Shown: positions 51,501 through 61,740 of the stretch, piece by piece
Numbering within the stretch: position 1 is the stretch's first letter
How the letters are laid out: each line of letters begins with the position of its first letter
NCBI GenBank assembly: GCA_009193005.1
Contig: SDWI01000151.1
Coordinates: 352,223-416,222, forward strand
Direction: 5' to 3'
DNA length: 64,000 nt
Source: Lamellibrachia luymesi
Taxonomy: Eukaryota; Annelida; Polychaeta; Sabellida; Siboglinidae
Made by a program: the position numbers and the translations under genes
The notes under the pieces: model-generated
Databases searched by the model: none
Told to the model about the DNA's origin: nothing
What the model saw: only the letters and a program-made list of their open reading frames with translations

Positions 51501-54500
51501 TGTGAGCACCACCACCTTCTCGCTTGTCCACTGCTTTCACACCTCTGAAAGTTTAACAAACGTTCCAGCATAGAAGCAGATAATAACAACACAAAATCTT
51601 CCATCTCACCTAAATCCTCAGTAACTCTAGCTCCCAGGTGCATCAAAATGAAAGGATAATGTAGTCTTGAAAACAGTACACAAAGTCAACATACTTTTCA
51701 ACAAGACCATAACCAAAAACAACTGGTTCAAGGGAGCAGTGTCATATGAATACTTGGTTTAAATCCTGAGATATAGAAAACAACAGAAATTATAAGGAAC
51801 AAATCATAAGATGCAGTGCCATCAATGTTGGCACAATTAGTTTTGGTCTGATGATGTGCTGTTTGAATTCCCAAACTTGCTTTCTATCACACTGATTAAT
51901 ATATATATATCCATGACACTTGATAAGATATCATCTCACTGCAACCTTTTTACTTTATAATAATAGGGAGTTCAGCGATACCGCTGTGGCTCGAGGCAAC
52001 GGTGGCGAAAGTGCTACGTGGCATCCGTATATAACAAACTTCAAGAACACAGTTTTCATATGAAACTTCCCTCATAATGTTTTCAAGTAATTCATAATAG
52101 TGTTATAACATAACTTAATTATAAATTAATCCACGAACGTGGCACTGCATCCAGCGGACGCATACCAACAGTGCCATTTTTGTGGGTGATACCTACATTT
52201 CAAAGGAGGATAAACAGTTGTTCCTGTTTGGATAGGCTATCTTAAATAGCCTCATTTTGACCATGGAATTCCCAAGAATGACGTCAGTGATGCCAAATTG
52301 AGATAAACATTATGGCTTTTTAATGAGGTAAGAATTATCAAAAAGTTTGTCGATTTCTTAAAAATCTCACGCCTCGATTTCTAATCGGCATGTACGATTT
52401 AATAGAGTAATTTATGTAGATAAAAATCACCTACGTGGTTTTTGATGCTAATTTGAAGAACAAGTGTAAAACCGTACCTTTCCCCGACAAGTCTGACCCA
52501 TTTCAACCATGGCCTATACCGCCGAGGCGTGCAACACACTTTTGGACATAAGTGGGTGGACCGAATAAAAAATTGACAATTTTCTCCAAGGTAAGGATGA
52601 TACTTATCAATCTTAATATTTAGTGAACATATCATTCTTTCAAAATCCACAATTATTCATCGATATATTAGCATCAGAATAAATTTACCGTAGTTTGTTT
52701 ACGTCTTCCATTAAGAGTAGGTAACTGGGGAGTATCGGCAATAAATTAACAGCAGAATAAATTTGCATGCGGCATTGTTCGCATGGATTTTCAACAGCTG
52801 TGCATGCGTAACAGCTTACTATGCTGATCCATTTATTAAGTGCACTCCCTACATTCAAGTCGGCCGATCGTTGTATAGGGTTTTATTTTTTCGGTTTAAT
52901 TATTCTGTGACCTGCAATGCATTTTCATGCTACATTCACATGATGAATTTATTTCCATTATTGCAGGCGAAGCTTATTGCAAACAGGATTTATGTAGCCA
53001 TTGTTTTTACAACTATATTGTAAAACATAATTTACTAATCTTTTTCATGTCAGAAGATGGTGTCTTAATATTTCTTAAATAATATGAACACCTTTAGTAT
53101 TGCTGTATCTACATTCTCATTATATATTTAACGTTTTGTAAAAAATATGTTGTTTCGAAATAACGTTTTGTAAAAAATATTTTGTTTCATATTTGTTAAT
53201 GCATTATTTTTAACTGTTTCAGATAACACTTTACCAGAGGAAAAGGCACCAAATGTGGCCTTTTTCATATTCTAATCTAGAAAACTAATTGAGGAATCCG
53301 ACTCTTCATCTGCACCACGACCTTCTTCGTCTCCTTCCCAATTTGGGATTGCACCTGCCTGATCATGTGTCATCTTTTCTTCGGTTCGTTTGGCGGAACA
53401 CAGTTAAAGCTAGAAACATCCTCAAGAAAGCTGTCACTTTGAAGGAGTGCAGCACCAGTAACTCCATTTCCAGTTTTGAAAAGCAGTAGACAAGAACGAG
53501 TGGAAATTAAATTCTGTGAGGGGTCTGTGCCAGTGGACGCTTTTGTGGCTGTTGCCTTTGATAACAGATGGTACTTGGGACAAGTTGCAGAAATAATGTC
53601 TCCAGAAGAGACAAAAATAAACTATATGAAAGACACAAAGGCTATTTACCTTCTCGAGGACGGCATATCGATAGCGCCCGGATTCCGGACTGAGAATTTG
53701 AAAAAATGCGTACTACTTCAACTATGCATCTTGATAAGGAATACAAGCGGTATAAAGAAGAATACTTGTCAAGTAAGATGTTGCACTCGACAGTCATTGG
53801 TATTTATTAAATAATTTTGAAATGGCCCCCAAATATTTGGTAATCAATGCTTACCATGTGTCTTTAGCTACTTGGTGACCAGTTATCGTAAATCAGAAGG
53901 ATTTACCCTTTATTTTGATATCATAAAAAATCTTGGAAATCCAAGATGGCCACCAGTCGGTGGCCATCTTGGAAGACGAGTCAGTTTACTATTTTGTTCC
54001 CATTCAGTTAAGTATTTTATACCTTAGAAGTATTAGAACCGATATAATATGACTATTTAGGCAATTAGGGCATTTGCATATGCAAATTAGGTAATTAATA
54101 TTCGCAGTGTTCAAAATCCGCGACCAGATTTATATTCAGCAGTTAAAATTATGTAAAGATGGCAAGTTTTATAATGATTCGTTTAGAAATAACCATGTTA
54201 GCACATAATAAATGGGGGAAATAGCTAATTATGCACCCAAACTGGTGCCATTGCTAAGACAAAAGGCTGTTCATGATCTATATGACTATTTCATTGAAAT
54301 GCTTATTTTTCGGATATTAAAATATACATAGAAAATTAATTTAGAGCAGGCTCTTTCCAAAGAGTAGAGATTGAGGTTCGTGAGTCCAAGTTCATTTTTC
54401 TGCCTGAACTCCCTAATAATAACATGCTTGCTGCCAGTTCAAAAACAAATGTAGGCTCAAGAATATTCACTATCACAAGCTACTCGAACTAGCGGTCAAA

Positions 54501-57500
54501 GTCAATGGGCTAAATGAATTGAGGAAACAGCTTTAAGTTTTTGGCCACAACCCATAACAAAAACATGGGTAAAATACTGCACATAATAGATATGAATAAC
54601 TATGATAATAAAATATTAAAAGGGCAAGTAGTGCGGACTGATGGCTACAACAATTTCCTGAACACCTGCAAACAGAACGGTGCATGATGCGAACTAATAA
54701 ACAATACAAGTACAAATTATCTGAACTGTTCACCTTTTACCAGCACTTCTTATTCTGAAACCTGGTGTAGGGGAAGGCAGTGTTAGTTGAGACATTTTTC
54801 ATTCTTTTTGATATCTAGAGCACGATCATATTCATAAGTCAAAACTGTTTTTACTCACATAAATTATGATTATTAGTACATCATTTTGTACCAAGATAAT
54901 ATTTCTAGTATGCATAGATAATTATATGTATCTGTTTCAAATAGGGTTGGTAAGATGGCTCAACTAACACTTGGTGTAGGTTAAGTTGAGCCAAAGTGTA
55001 GCGTAAGTTGGGTAAATGTTTTATTCGTAATAAATTTCTCATTAATGTGCAAAGTGATATAAATAAACCATTAATGTGCAGAAAATAAAGTCTGGTCACT
55101 TGCGTTGATAGCTTACATACCGGCAGACATTGATCACAATCTCCAAAAGTTTTCAAAGACATAAAAACTGACTGTTATGACAAATTACACTTATTGTATG
55201 TCAATCGTGTTCTAATAACATGTTCAGTCACTGGATGGTACCATGTAACTGTCACTGCTATAGTTTCCTGGGAAACATGGGTGGCTCAACCAATACTGCT
55301 TTCCCATACAGTCTGTTAACCCCTTCAGACACACATGTACATAAACGCATCATTTATGTGTGATGTTATGGTAATGCCAGAAGAAGTAGCCATGTGCATC
55401 ATGCTGACAAATTGTGTGCGTGCGTGCATACCCCTGGGGGCAGGCATGTTAGTGAAATTCACAAATTTCTTCAAATGTCAATATGTAACTCGTCTTTGCC
55501 AGTGACTGATTGATATCCAAGTCGGTAGCATTTGGACTATCGTTAATTCCGACGCGAATGCCAATACACCGCCAAACGCTATATTCCAAATTGCAACCAC
55601 CTTATACAGCCAAGGACGAAATAAAATAATCTTATGCCTGAAAGGATATGGATTTAAACAATACATCATAAAAAACTTGCGTTTGAGCCAAACTCATAGG
55701 ACTAGGTATTTACAATTCCTTTTGAAATGGCAAACACCAGCAAGATTGTCACTTGTGTGGCGAATGCCTTTTCAACAAAACTCCAACAGAGGAACAACTT
55801 TAAAAAGGGCTAGAACCGCAAAGATTCTCAGCCAAGATATGTTGCATAATTTGTAAGTAGTTTATATATATATATTACAATGATTATGCCTCATTGCAAT
55901 AGAGTAAACCTAGTACCCCAGTAACGACATTACTTATGTGACCTCTTGTTTTAAGTGCAACTTTACACAAAACCTCACGTTTTGTCGCTGCCACTGTGCC
56001 GTTCGTAGTCCCGCTTTCCAAACCGGTCAAATCCTCCTTCTGTGTTTCCGCCCCGTCCTCGGCCTCCCCGTCCTCGTCCAAAACCACGTCCCCGTTCTCC
56101 ACCTCGGTTTCCACCCATTTCATTTCGTTCCCTGCAGTAGAAATATAAACTACATTAATGGAAGCAATCATTACACTTTCTGACTTATGCAATAAAAAGA
56201 CCACTTTCACCCCCACCAAATTTATTACAAGCAGGGTTCGACATTAACAGGAAGATGGTGACGCACACAACGCCATGATTTCATCTAATACAAACAAAAC
56301 TTAAACACGGGGACTTGAGCGAGATCAGATTCCGGTAAATGTTGTCATCATCCACAATCGAGACTCATCTAGTGATCATCACACCAAACTCAAGAACTTC
56401 CCTGCAAACTAACAACCGAACACGAAACAACAGAATAAACAGGAACTTCAACAACCTGCTGTTTATGTCATTGGGTCACCATTGTTTGTTTTGCTAACCT
56501 TCTGGCACTACAAATTAACCGTCATAGTCAGATCACCCAAATCAACCCATCTATGCCTCATAGTCACAAAAACCACCCATATTATATTGATGATATTGCA
56601 AATGAGAGCGACTCCCCCGGATAAACGATATAAAGAAAGAGGGAGAGCGACTCCCTCTCGATACATGGTAAAGAGGAGGGAGAGGAATGATTTTTTATGC
56701 ACATCTATTTGTATTCTTCAATAAACTATTGGTTTAGGTTTCAATTCCTCTCACCTGTCACCACGGTCCTGTTTCCGTCGCAGAGGTCCACCATCCCGGT
56801 TCTCCCTAACTGGCTCCCTGTTGAACCCATCTCTGTTTTCCCTCGGCTTCCTTAACTTGTCATCACCCTGGTCTCGTGCTGGCCGGTTCCGAGATTTATC
56901 TGAATAAGAAAGACTATACTTAGCAGCCCATCACGTTTGAGGCGAGCGATCGCTCTCATTCCCTATCGCTCGCGCAAATCAATAATCTAGAGAGCGATTT
57001 ATTACTCGTGCCAACTGCTAAAATCACTCGCGGTCTACAAGTGTTCGTCTTGACAAGGAGCGTCAGATTTGCTAGGAAAGCCTAGCCTCTTCATATCACG
57101 GGATCCAATATCAGCCGTCACCGGGGAGCGATCGTCGCCAGCTGCACCGAGATTGCAAGAACGCCACTGAGTCCAAAAGTGAACTAGCGTCAATGTGTAC
57201 TATTTTTTTAAATGTGACGCTGTGTAATATCAAACTGAAAAAATGCATTATACATGCACAGTTATGGAATAGATTAGGGATTGACAATACTTTCCTATGA
57301 TCTGATTGACTGACTACACTGTAATGGGAATTGAAAATAATAACCTGGATCTGAGCAACTGAACACGCATGTTGAGTTGATACCCATTTTGAGTTGATTA
57401 AACATTGAAATATTAATACAATATTAATAATTGTTCCACTTCGTCTTTCAACCGCTCTGAACACATAAATTCATGATGCACATCTCCTATACCACTTAAC

Positions 57501-60500
57501 ATTGAATCACTGTTTTATGTGTGGATGACTCATATTTTGTGCATCAAGTTTGAGTTGAGGGTTTGGCATAGCGATTTACAATGCAATGGAAGGATGTAAT
57601 TTCACATCAGTTTATATTGGTGTTGCCTACTAAGCTATATTTAAGATCGATTCTTATACAAGGCGTATTTGTAAATCTCGATTGCAATTTTCAAACTGTG
57701 TAAGCGAATCCGAATGCGATGCCAGGGCAGTGACGCCAGTCCTCTGCCACGGCAAACTACCCTACCTAAGCTACGCCTACAGTGATCGGTGACATGGTGC
57801 AATTCAAAACTGCTTCACCAAATGCAATGTACATGGTTTACCAAAGTAAACATTTATTTCATTCTATAAAAGTCATACAAAGTAAATATTAAAATGTCAT
57901 GGCGATGTAACAGCAGAATCCAAATGGGAAATGGTGGCGCCACCACACAATAAAAAACCAACTAACAAATCAGTCGGCTAAATTAATTTGGCACATTCAG
58001 GCAAGAAATTTACTGCTCGCCTGTTGTTTTCAAACGTGAAGCACTGACTTAGACAATACCGTGGTCCCAGTCTGATGTTGCCACCTAATTAATGTGGCTA
58101 GTAATTAAAGGTTGTGACATAAGTCCCACGCCTTCTCACATTTCTGCCTGCCAAGACAATGAAACTGATGTTTTCATCAATAGATGCAGGGCTTCATATT
58201 TAAATATCAGGACTTCACGTTTGAAATATAAATAAATCACTCGCCTAAATATGCCAAATTAATTTAGACGAGTGATTTGTTAGTTGTTTTTTTACCGTGT
58301 GGTGACGCCAACATCCCCATTCTGTCGTTGTTGCCATGACATTTTAATCGGTGCTTGTTGGCGCTGACTTTTGTACAAAGAAATAAATGTTTACTTTAGT
58401 AAACTCCATACATTTTGATTGCAATTAGTTAAACGGTTTTGAATTGCAACGTGTCACCGATTACCTAGGCCGTAGCCTAGGCAAAGCCAGTGTACTGTGC
58501 CCGGGCCGTGGCCACGGTACTGGTTTTGTGTGTGACTTCGCTTAGGCAGTTTGAAAATTGCAAATGAAATTCACAAATATGCCACATATAAGAATTAGAT
58601 GTATAGTCATAACTCATAAATGCAGCTTAGTAGGCAACACCAATATAAACTTGGGTGAAATGGCATGCTTCCATTGCATCAAAATGCCAAACGCACAACT
58701 CAAACTCGGTGCACAAAAAACATGAAACAGTGAATCAATGTTAAATGGTACCGGAGATGTGCGTTGTGAATTTATGTGTTCAGAGCGGTTGAAAGACGAA
58801 GTGGAACAATTATTTAAATTATCGTTTTCAATGTATAATCAACTTTTACACTCCTTGTCAACTGATATGCTTGTTCGGTAGCTCGGATCCAGGTTATTAT
58901 TTTCGATTGCCATTACAGTCTAGTTGGTCAATCAGATCGTAACGAAATATTGTTGATTCCTTATCTATTCCATAACTGCACATGTATATATGTATTTTAT
59001 TCAGTTCAACATACAACTGTATGTGACATTGAAAGATAATACACATCGACGCTGGTCCACTCATTTGATAACTTCTTTATAAACCAGGGGGCCAACACAT
59101 CGTGGCTTCAATGGCATTTTTTGCAATCTTGGTGCAGCGGGCTGCAATCGCCATCCACGGTGACGGATGATATGTGAACTCTGACTATTGGAGTCCGAAC
59201 ACTTCGTTATAAAGAGAGTAGCCTTTCCTAGTGAATCTAATACTCAAGAAACTCCTTGTCAACAATTTTAGCAATTGACGCGAGCGATAAATCGCTCCCG
59301 GGATTATTGATTTGCGCGAGCGATTGCTCGTCTCAAAAAATGATGCCCTGAAATATACTGTAATCCGTGAGCCAGTGTTCGCGTTAATGGTGTGCTTCGG
59401 CTATGTTATGCATTTTTAACTTTTGCAACGTCCTTTGGATGCAATTTCATGGTGGTTGGAAGTTGACTCTAGGCCAAGTTAGTTCAATGTTTATGAAGAC
59501 ATTTCACAACGCAGTTATTTTGTAATGTACGCCTGATGAAGATTGATGGCACCACCTAGTAAATAAACCTTGAAATGGTTTGATACAAACTAAGTCTACA
59601 TTCCAACACTACAGGTTTGGACATCATACTCTGAAGAATACAGTTATGAACTATTGTGTACGTTATAATAAAATTCTATATCAAAATGTACAAAAAAACT
59701 GCTTTGACAGCACAGAGCAACCTGTTATCTTGTTAGGTGTTCAGGTACCTTTGGACCCCACTCTTGTTGTAGGAAACCCACTTTCTTCATACTCATGAAC
59801 TCCAAGGACCCCATTTTTATACCCTAGTTCAAACGCTGTGAATGAAGTGATTGTACCTGAATATAAAAAAATTTACACACTAATTCTAGGGCTTAGCCAG
59901 ACCACAGAGTCCATAGCCATTAGTCCACGGCACATGTCATGTCTACAAAGTCAAAGGAAAGCCATCTAAGACCAAGTATTACTACATCATATATATGACA
60001 TATATGCCAGACATTTAGAGGTTAAATGTGTATATTTTGCATATTAGGGCGAGTAAGGCTGCACAAACAACGTAAAACCAAATAACTGCTAAAACTTGGG
60101 ACTTTTCAAACCCAAATATGGTACCTTATGATCACACTTCTGACATATCATTAACAAAAGCCATGCGGCAACCCACGTGGGAAACGAGGCTCATTAAAAG
60201 ATCAATAATAAAACTATTCAGAGTTAGTTTAATGCACCAATAGCAACAACTCTGCCTAGATATGTGAAGTGCACTTAGTACTGCATATGTCGAAACATAT
60301 TATTTATAAAAACAAAAGTATGTGTTGGCGTGAACAACAACAAAATAGTCAATAAACAAGGACGATGGGTGATCTCGATACGAGACCATACACGTTTCAT
60401 GATGTCGCGCTCAGTTTTCACATATATTTAACAACGTACCGTCTTTTCTGATTATATTTTGATCCAGTACATTCTTCTGATCTTGTACAGGGGTCAGGAC

Positions 60501-60689
60501 TTTCTTGTTCAGTTTTGTTTTCGCAGACTTCGCAGCCTTGTCGTGTTTGCCGTCTTTCTTCGTGGGTTTGTCGTCTTTCTTTTTCAGTTTTGCCTCCTCT
60601 TGTAACCGTAAAATTTCAAGAGGATCCTCATCCTCGTTCAAAAACAGTTCATATTTATTTGTCACCGCTATACCGTATTGGCTCTCCAT
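47919..60689 (-). CDS. SERBP1/HABP4-type RGG-box RNA- and ribosome-binding protein, complete gene
   Basis: Minus-strand exons, 5' to 3': 60689-60440, 56899-56755, 56131-55979, 51544-51473, 51424-51353, 50709-50629, 49359-49116, 48587-47919 (TAG). All junctions are GT-AG with matching phase, giving 561 aa. Landmarks: N-terminal GIAVTNKYELFLNEDEDPLE; basic Lys/Arg-rich linker (84-131); first RG-rich stretch (about 134-165); two copies of the HNWG motif; acidic region; MTLDEYREMERKNRVQAEFK with QWKK; a long RGG domain; and a C-terminal DEQDFPSLG. This order is that of SERBP1, HABP4 and fly Vig/Vig2 (Stm1-related). These proteins bind mRNA and sit in the mRNA channel of idle 80S ribosomes. One invertebrate gene usually represents both vertebrate paralogues, so no single symbol is assigned. 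Confidence 0.93.
49116..49359 (-). CDS. SERBP1/HABP4 exon 7, MTLDE domain
   Basis: 244 nt, phase 2 to 0. Encodes an acidic stretch, then EMTLDEYREMERKNRVQAEF, KIRRAGEG and DDDQWKKTYELKK. This is the most conserved block of the HABP4/SERBP1 domain, which contacts the ribosome. Ends in an acidic tail before the RGG exon. Confidence 0.93.
49715..50470. mobile_element. Non-autonomous DNA-transposon-like segment with repeated GTATTATACA motifs
   Basis: GGGTGCGTATTATACATGG at about 49727, GGGTGCGTATGATACATGG at about 50369, GGGTGGGTATTATACATGG at about 50427 and GGGCGTATTATACACGG at about 50446, in one orientation. Such sub-terminal repeats resemble pogo/Tigger-like elements. Borders not defined. 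Confidence 0.4.
50629..50709 (-). CDS. SERBP1/HABP4 exon 6, acidic region
   Basis: 81 nt, phase 2 to 2. Encodes EQLNDNNVSEPNPDWSATEE then TENREP. Acidic and probably disordered, corresponding to the segment between HNWG and MTLDEW in vertebrates. Confidence 0.86.
51099..51300. repeat. Intronic repeat, copy 1 (SERBP1/HABP4 intron 5)
   Basis: About 210 bp resembling 56248-56460: shared GAGATCAGATTCCGGTAAAT, ACTTAAACACGGGG, CAAGAACT and ACGAAACAACAGAATAAAC. Same orientation. Confidence 0.85.
51353..51424 (-). CDS. SERBP1/HABP4 exon 5, HNWG module, second copy
   Basis: 72 nt, same length and phase as exon 4. Encodes NVKATNKRDGGGAHNWGSTK and DDI. Acceptor TTTCAG, donor GTAAGT. Exon duplication is plain at DNA level. 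Either copy alone or both together keeps the frame. Confidence 0.9.
51473..51544 (-). CDS. SERBP1/HABP4 exon 4, HNWG module, first copy
   Basis: 72 nt, phase 2 to 2. Encodes GVKAVDKREGGGAHNWGNVR and DDI. Near duplicate of the next exon, 48 nt away. The HNWG motif is the conserved centre of this family, normally present once. Confidence 0.9.
51966..54413 (+). mobile_element. Putative DNA transposon in SERBP1/HABP4 intron 3, 2448 bp
   Basis: Ends are inverted (GGGAGTTCAG at 51966 and CTGAACTCCC ending 54413) and flanked by identical 8-bp TAATAATA (51958-51965 and 54414-54421). Inside, + strand, a frame at 53476-53814 encodes VPVDAFVAVAFDNRWYLGQV and AEIMSPEETKINYM, a small tudor/SH3-like fold typical of transposon-borne proteins (inference), preceded by decayed Ser-rich coding sequence. 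8-bp duplications fit hAT, P or related groups. The flank is a TAA-type simple sequence, so the duplication could be coincidental. Confidence 0.55.
53941..53972. promoter_or_regulatory. Perfect inverted repeat with paired YY1-like sites
   Basis: CCAAGATGGCCACC, four bases, then its exact reverse complement. Each arm contains AAGATGGCC, the YY1 core. Sits inside the putative 2.45-kb transposon. Confidence 0.5.
54762..55312. mobile_element. MITE-like element in SERBP1/HABP4 intron 3
   Basis: Imperfect terminal inverted repeats of about 30 bp: TGTAGGGGAAGGCAGTGTTA on the left and the reverse complement of the right end TGTATGGGAAAGCAGTATTG, both followed by GTTGAG. About 550 bp, no coding capacity. 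TTGAGCC-type motifs recur inside. Confidence 0.65.
55979..56131 (-). CDS. SERBP1/HABP4 exon 3, first RG box
   Basis: 153 nt, phase 2 to 2. Encodes GGERGRGFGRGRGGRGRGG and then FDRFGKRDYERHSGSDKT, the family 'FdR.gkReydRhSGSDr' motif. Arg methylation by PRMTs is known for this region in vertebrates. Donor GTGAGG. Confidence 0.92.
56248..56460. repeat. Intronic repeat, copy 2 (SERBP1/HABP4 intron 2)
   Basis: Second copy of the 51099-51300 sequence, in the intron between exons 2 and 3. No coding potential. Confidence 0.85.
56755..56899 (-). CDS. SERBP1/HABP4 exon 2
   Basis: 145 nt, phase 1 to 2. Encodes a strongly basic and polar linker rich in Arg, Asp and Asn (KSRNRPARDQGDDKLRKP and GGPLRRKQDRGD), as in the family linker. 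Donor GTGAGA. The 2.4-kb fold-back element starts just upstream of its acceptor. Confidence 0.85.
56924..59350. mobile_element. Giant inverted-repeat (fold-back) element in SERBP1/HABP4 intron 1
   Basis: Left arm about 56924-58046, right arm about 58208-59350, spacer about 160 bp. Matching landmarks in mirror order: CGCGCAAATCAATAAT, GACAAGGAG, GCTAGGAAAG/ACTAGGAAAG, CCGTCACCG, CTGCACC(G/A)AGATTGCAA, GTAAACATTTATTTC, CTAACAAATCA and CAAACGTGAAG. Arms differ at scattered sites, so they are an old or diverging pair. No coding frame recognised. A related single end occurs at 8640-8900. Confidence 0.85.
60440..60689 (-). CDS. SERBP1/HABP4 exon 1
   Basis: ATG at 60689 begins MESQYGIAVTNKYELFLNED, aligned with the family N-terminus (G..V.N.fe.Lf.dE.DP.e.L). 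Lys-rich continuation, donor GTACGT in phase 1. An upstream in-frame ATG at 60752 would add 21 residues; I prefer the downstream start because family homology begins there. Faces ZNF367 head to head. Confidence 0.9.
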
Positions 60690-61094
60690 TGCTGCTGGAG
60701 GATGGCAATGGATTGATACCAATCGGTAATTATTACCTCGTACCTGCACCACTAAAATGGCGTGTTCTCGCTGACCACCAAAAGTATGACGGGCTTCCCT
60801 GGATGGTTCATGACGTCATACAAATCCCTATGTAGTTAACTGGCAGGAAGGCAACAGCAATTTGACTTGTAGCTACACAGATTATTCGTTTATGTCATAA
60901 AATACTACAATAAATAATTCGCTATATTGTTATCAATAAAATTTGCAATATGAACACATTTTCAAAAATACGAACATCGAATTGGGAAAGATATATTACC
61001 CATGATCCTTTTCAAAATAACGCGCGAAATTTCATTTGGAGGGAAATACGGTTTTATCCAACAGCAAAACAAGGTCGAAATTTTTCTTCGAAAC
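60690..61094. promoter_or_regulatory. Divergent intergenic region between SERBP1/HABP4 and ZNF367
   Basis: 405 bp separate the two start codons. It holds a perfect CRE palindrome (TGACGTCA, 60811-60818) and an E2F-type site (GCGCGAAA, 61022-61029, i.e. TTTCGCGC on the minus strand). No TATA box obviously serves either gene. Bidirectional promoter activity is inferred. Confidence 0.6.
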
Positions 61095-61431
61095 ATGTCT
61101 TCAAAGCCAGCTTTCATGTCGCCAAAGAGAGGAAGCAGGATGTTTATGGATCCCGGTGGCATTCCAAACAGTCCTCCTTTCAAAGATGCAATGCTGTACC
61201 CGTGGAACTGGGGTTTTGGAGCACAAAATATCGCACTAAGTCCAAGCAGTTCTTGCGGGTCGCCAGAAAGTGACAGGGATTTTAAACTCCGACGCGGAAG
61301 GCCGAGAGCGGACAAGATTTCTTCTCTTATCGTCGAAGGGTCGAATACGCCGAGTAGCATCAGATGTAAGATCTGCAGTCGAATCTTTCCCAGAGAAAAA
61401 TCTCTGCAGGCGCATCTTAGAACGCACACAG
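61095..61431 (+). CDS. ZNF367: ZNF367-type C2H2 zinc-finger protein, first coding exon (partial gene)
   Basis: ATG at 61095, 112 codons plus one base, GTAAGT donor. The N-terminal part is Pro/Ser-rich. It ends with RRGRPRADKISSLIVEGS and the first C2H2 finger (CKICSRIFPREKSLQAHLRT, then HTG), a combination characteristic of ZNF367. An in-frame ATG at 61002 would add 31 residues but overlaps promoter-like sequence and has a poorer context. The second finger is not found up to 64000, so the next exon lies outside. ZNF367 is a nuclear, cell-cycle-linked DNA-binding protein in vertebrates. Confidence 0.87.
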
Positions 61432-61740
61432 GTAAGTTTCAGCAATTCAGGTTATGAAGTAGCTATGCTGGACGATTTTGAGATAATTAAGCTATTGCAA
61501 AGTGCTAAACGTCACTGGAAAGGTATATTATTAAGATACATTATAGTATCAGTTATATGGCTGTATGTTAATTAGTTTTCATGTTAGAGCACTTTAAAGA
61601 CACCCCCCGTCAACGTTTTCAAGACACGTTTTTTTTTCTGTTTTGATCAAAAAAGCGTACCTGGCCTAAAAAAAATAGACTAATATTAACATTAATGTAA
61701 TTTTTTTACATATTGTGGAAGTACTAAATGTTCTCAACCT

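Noticed and set aside
55884..56219. 111-codon acidic minus-strand frame
   Set aside because: Wrong frame over SERBP1 exon 3; the RG-rich frame matches the family and the neighbouring phases.
60411..60752. Start at 60752 for SERBP1/HABP4
   Set aside because: Adds 21 residues with no family match; similarity begins at the ATG at 60689. Not excluded.
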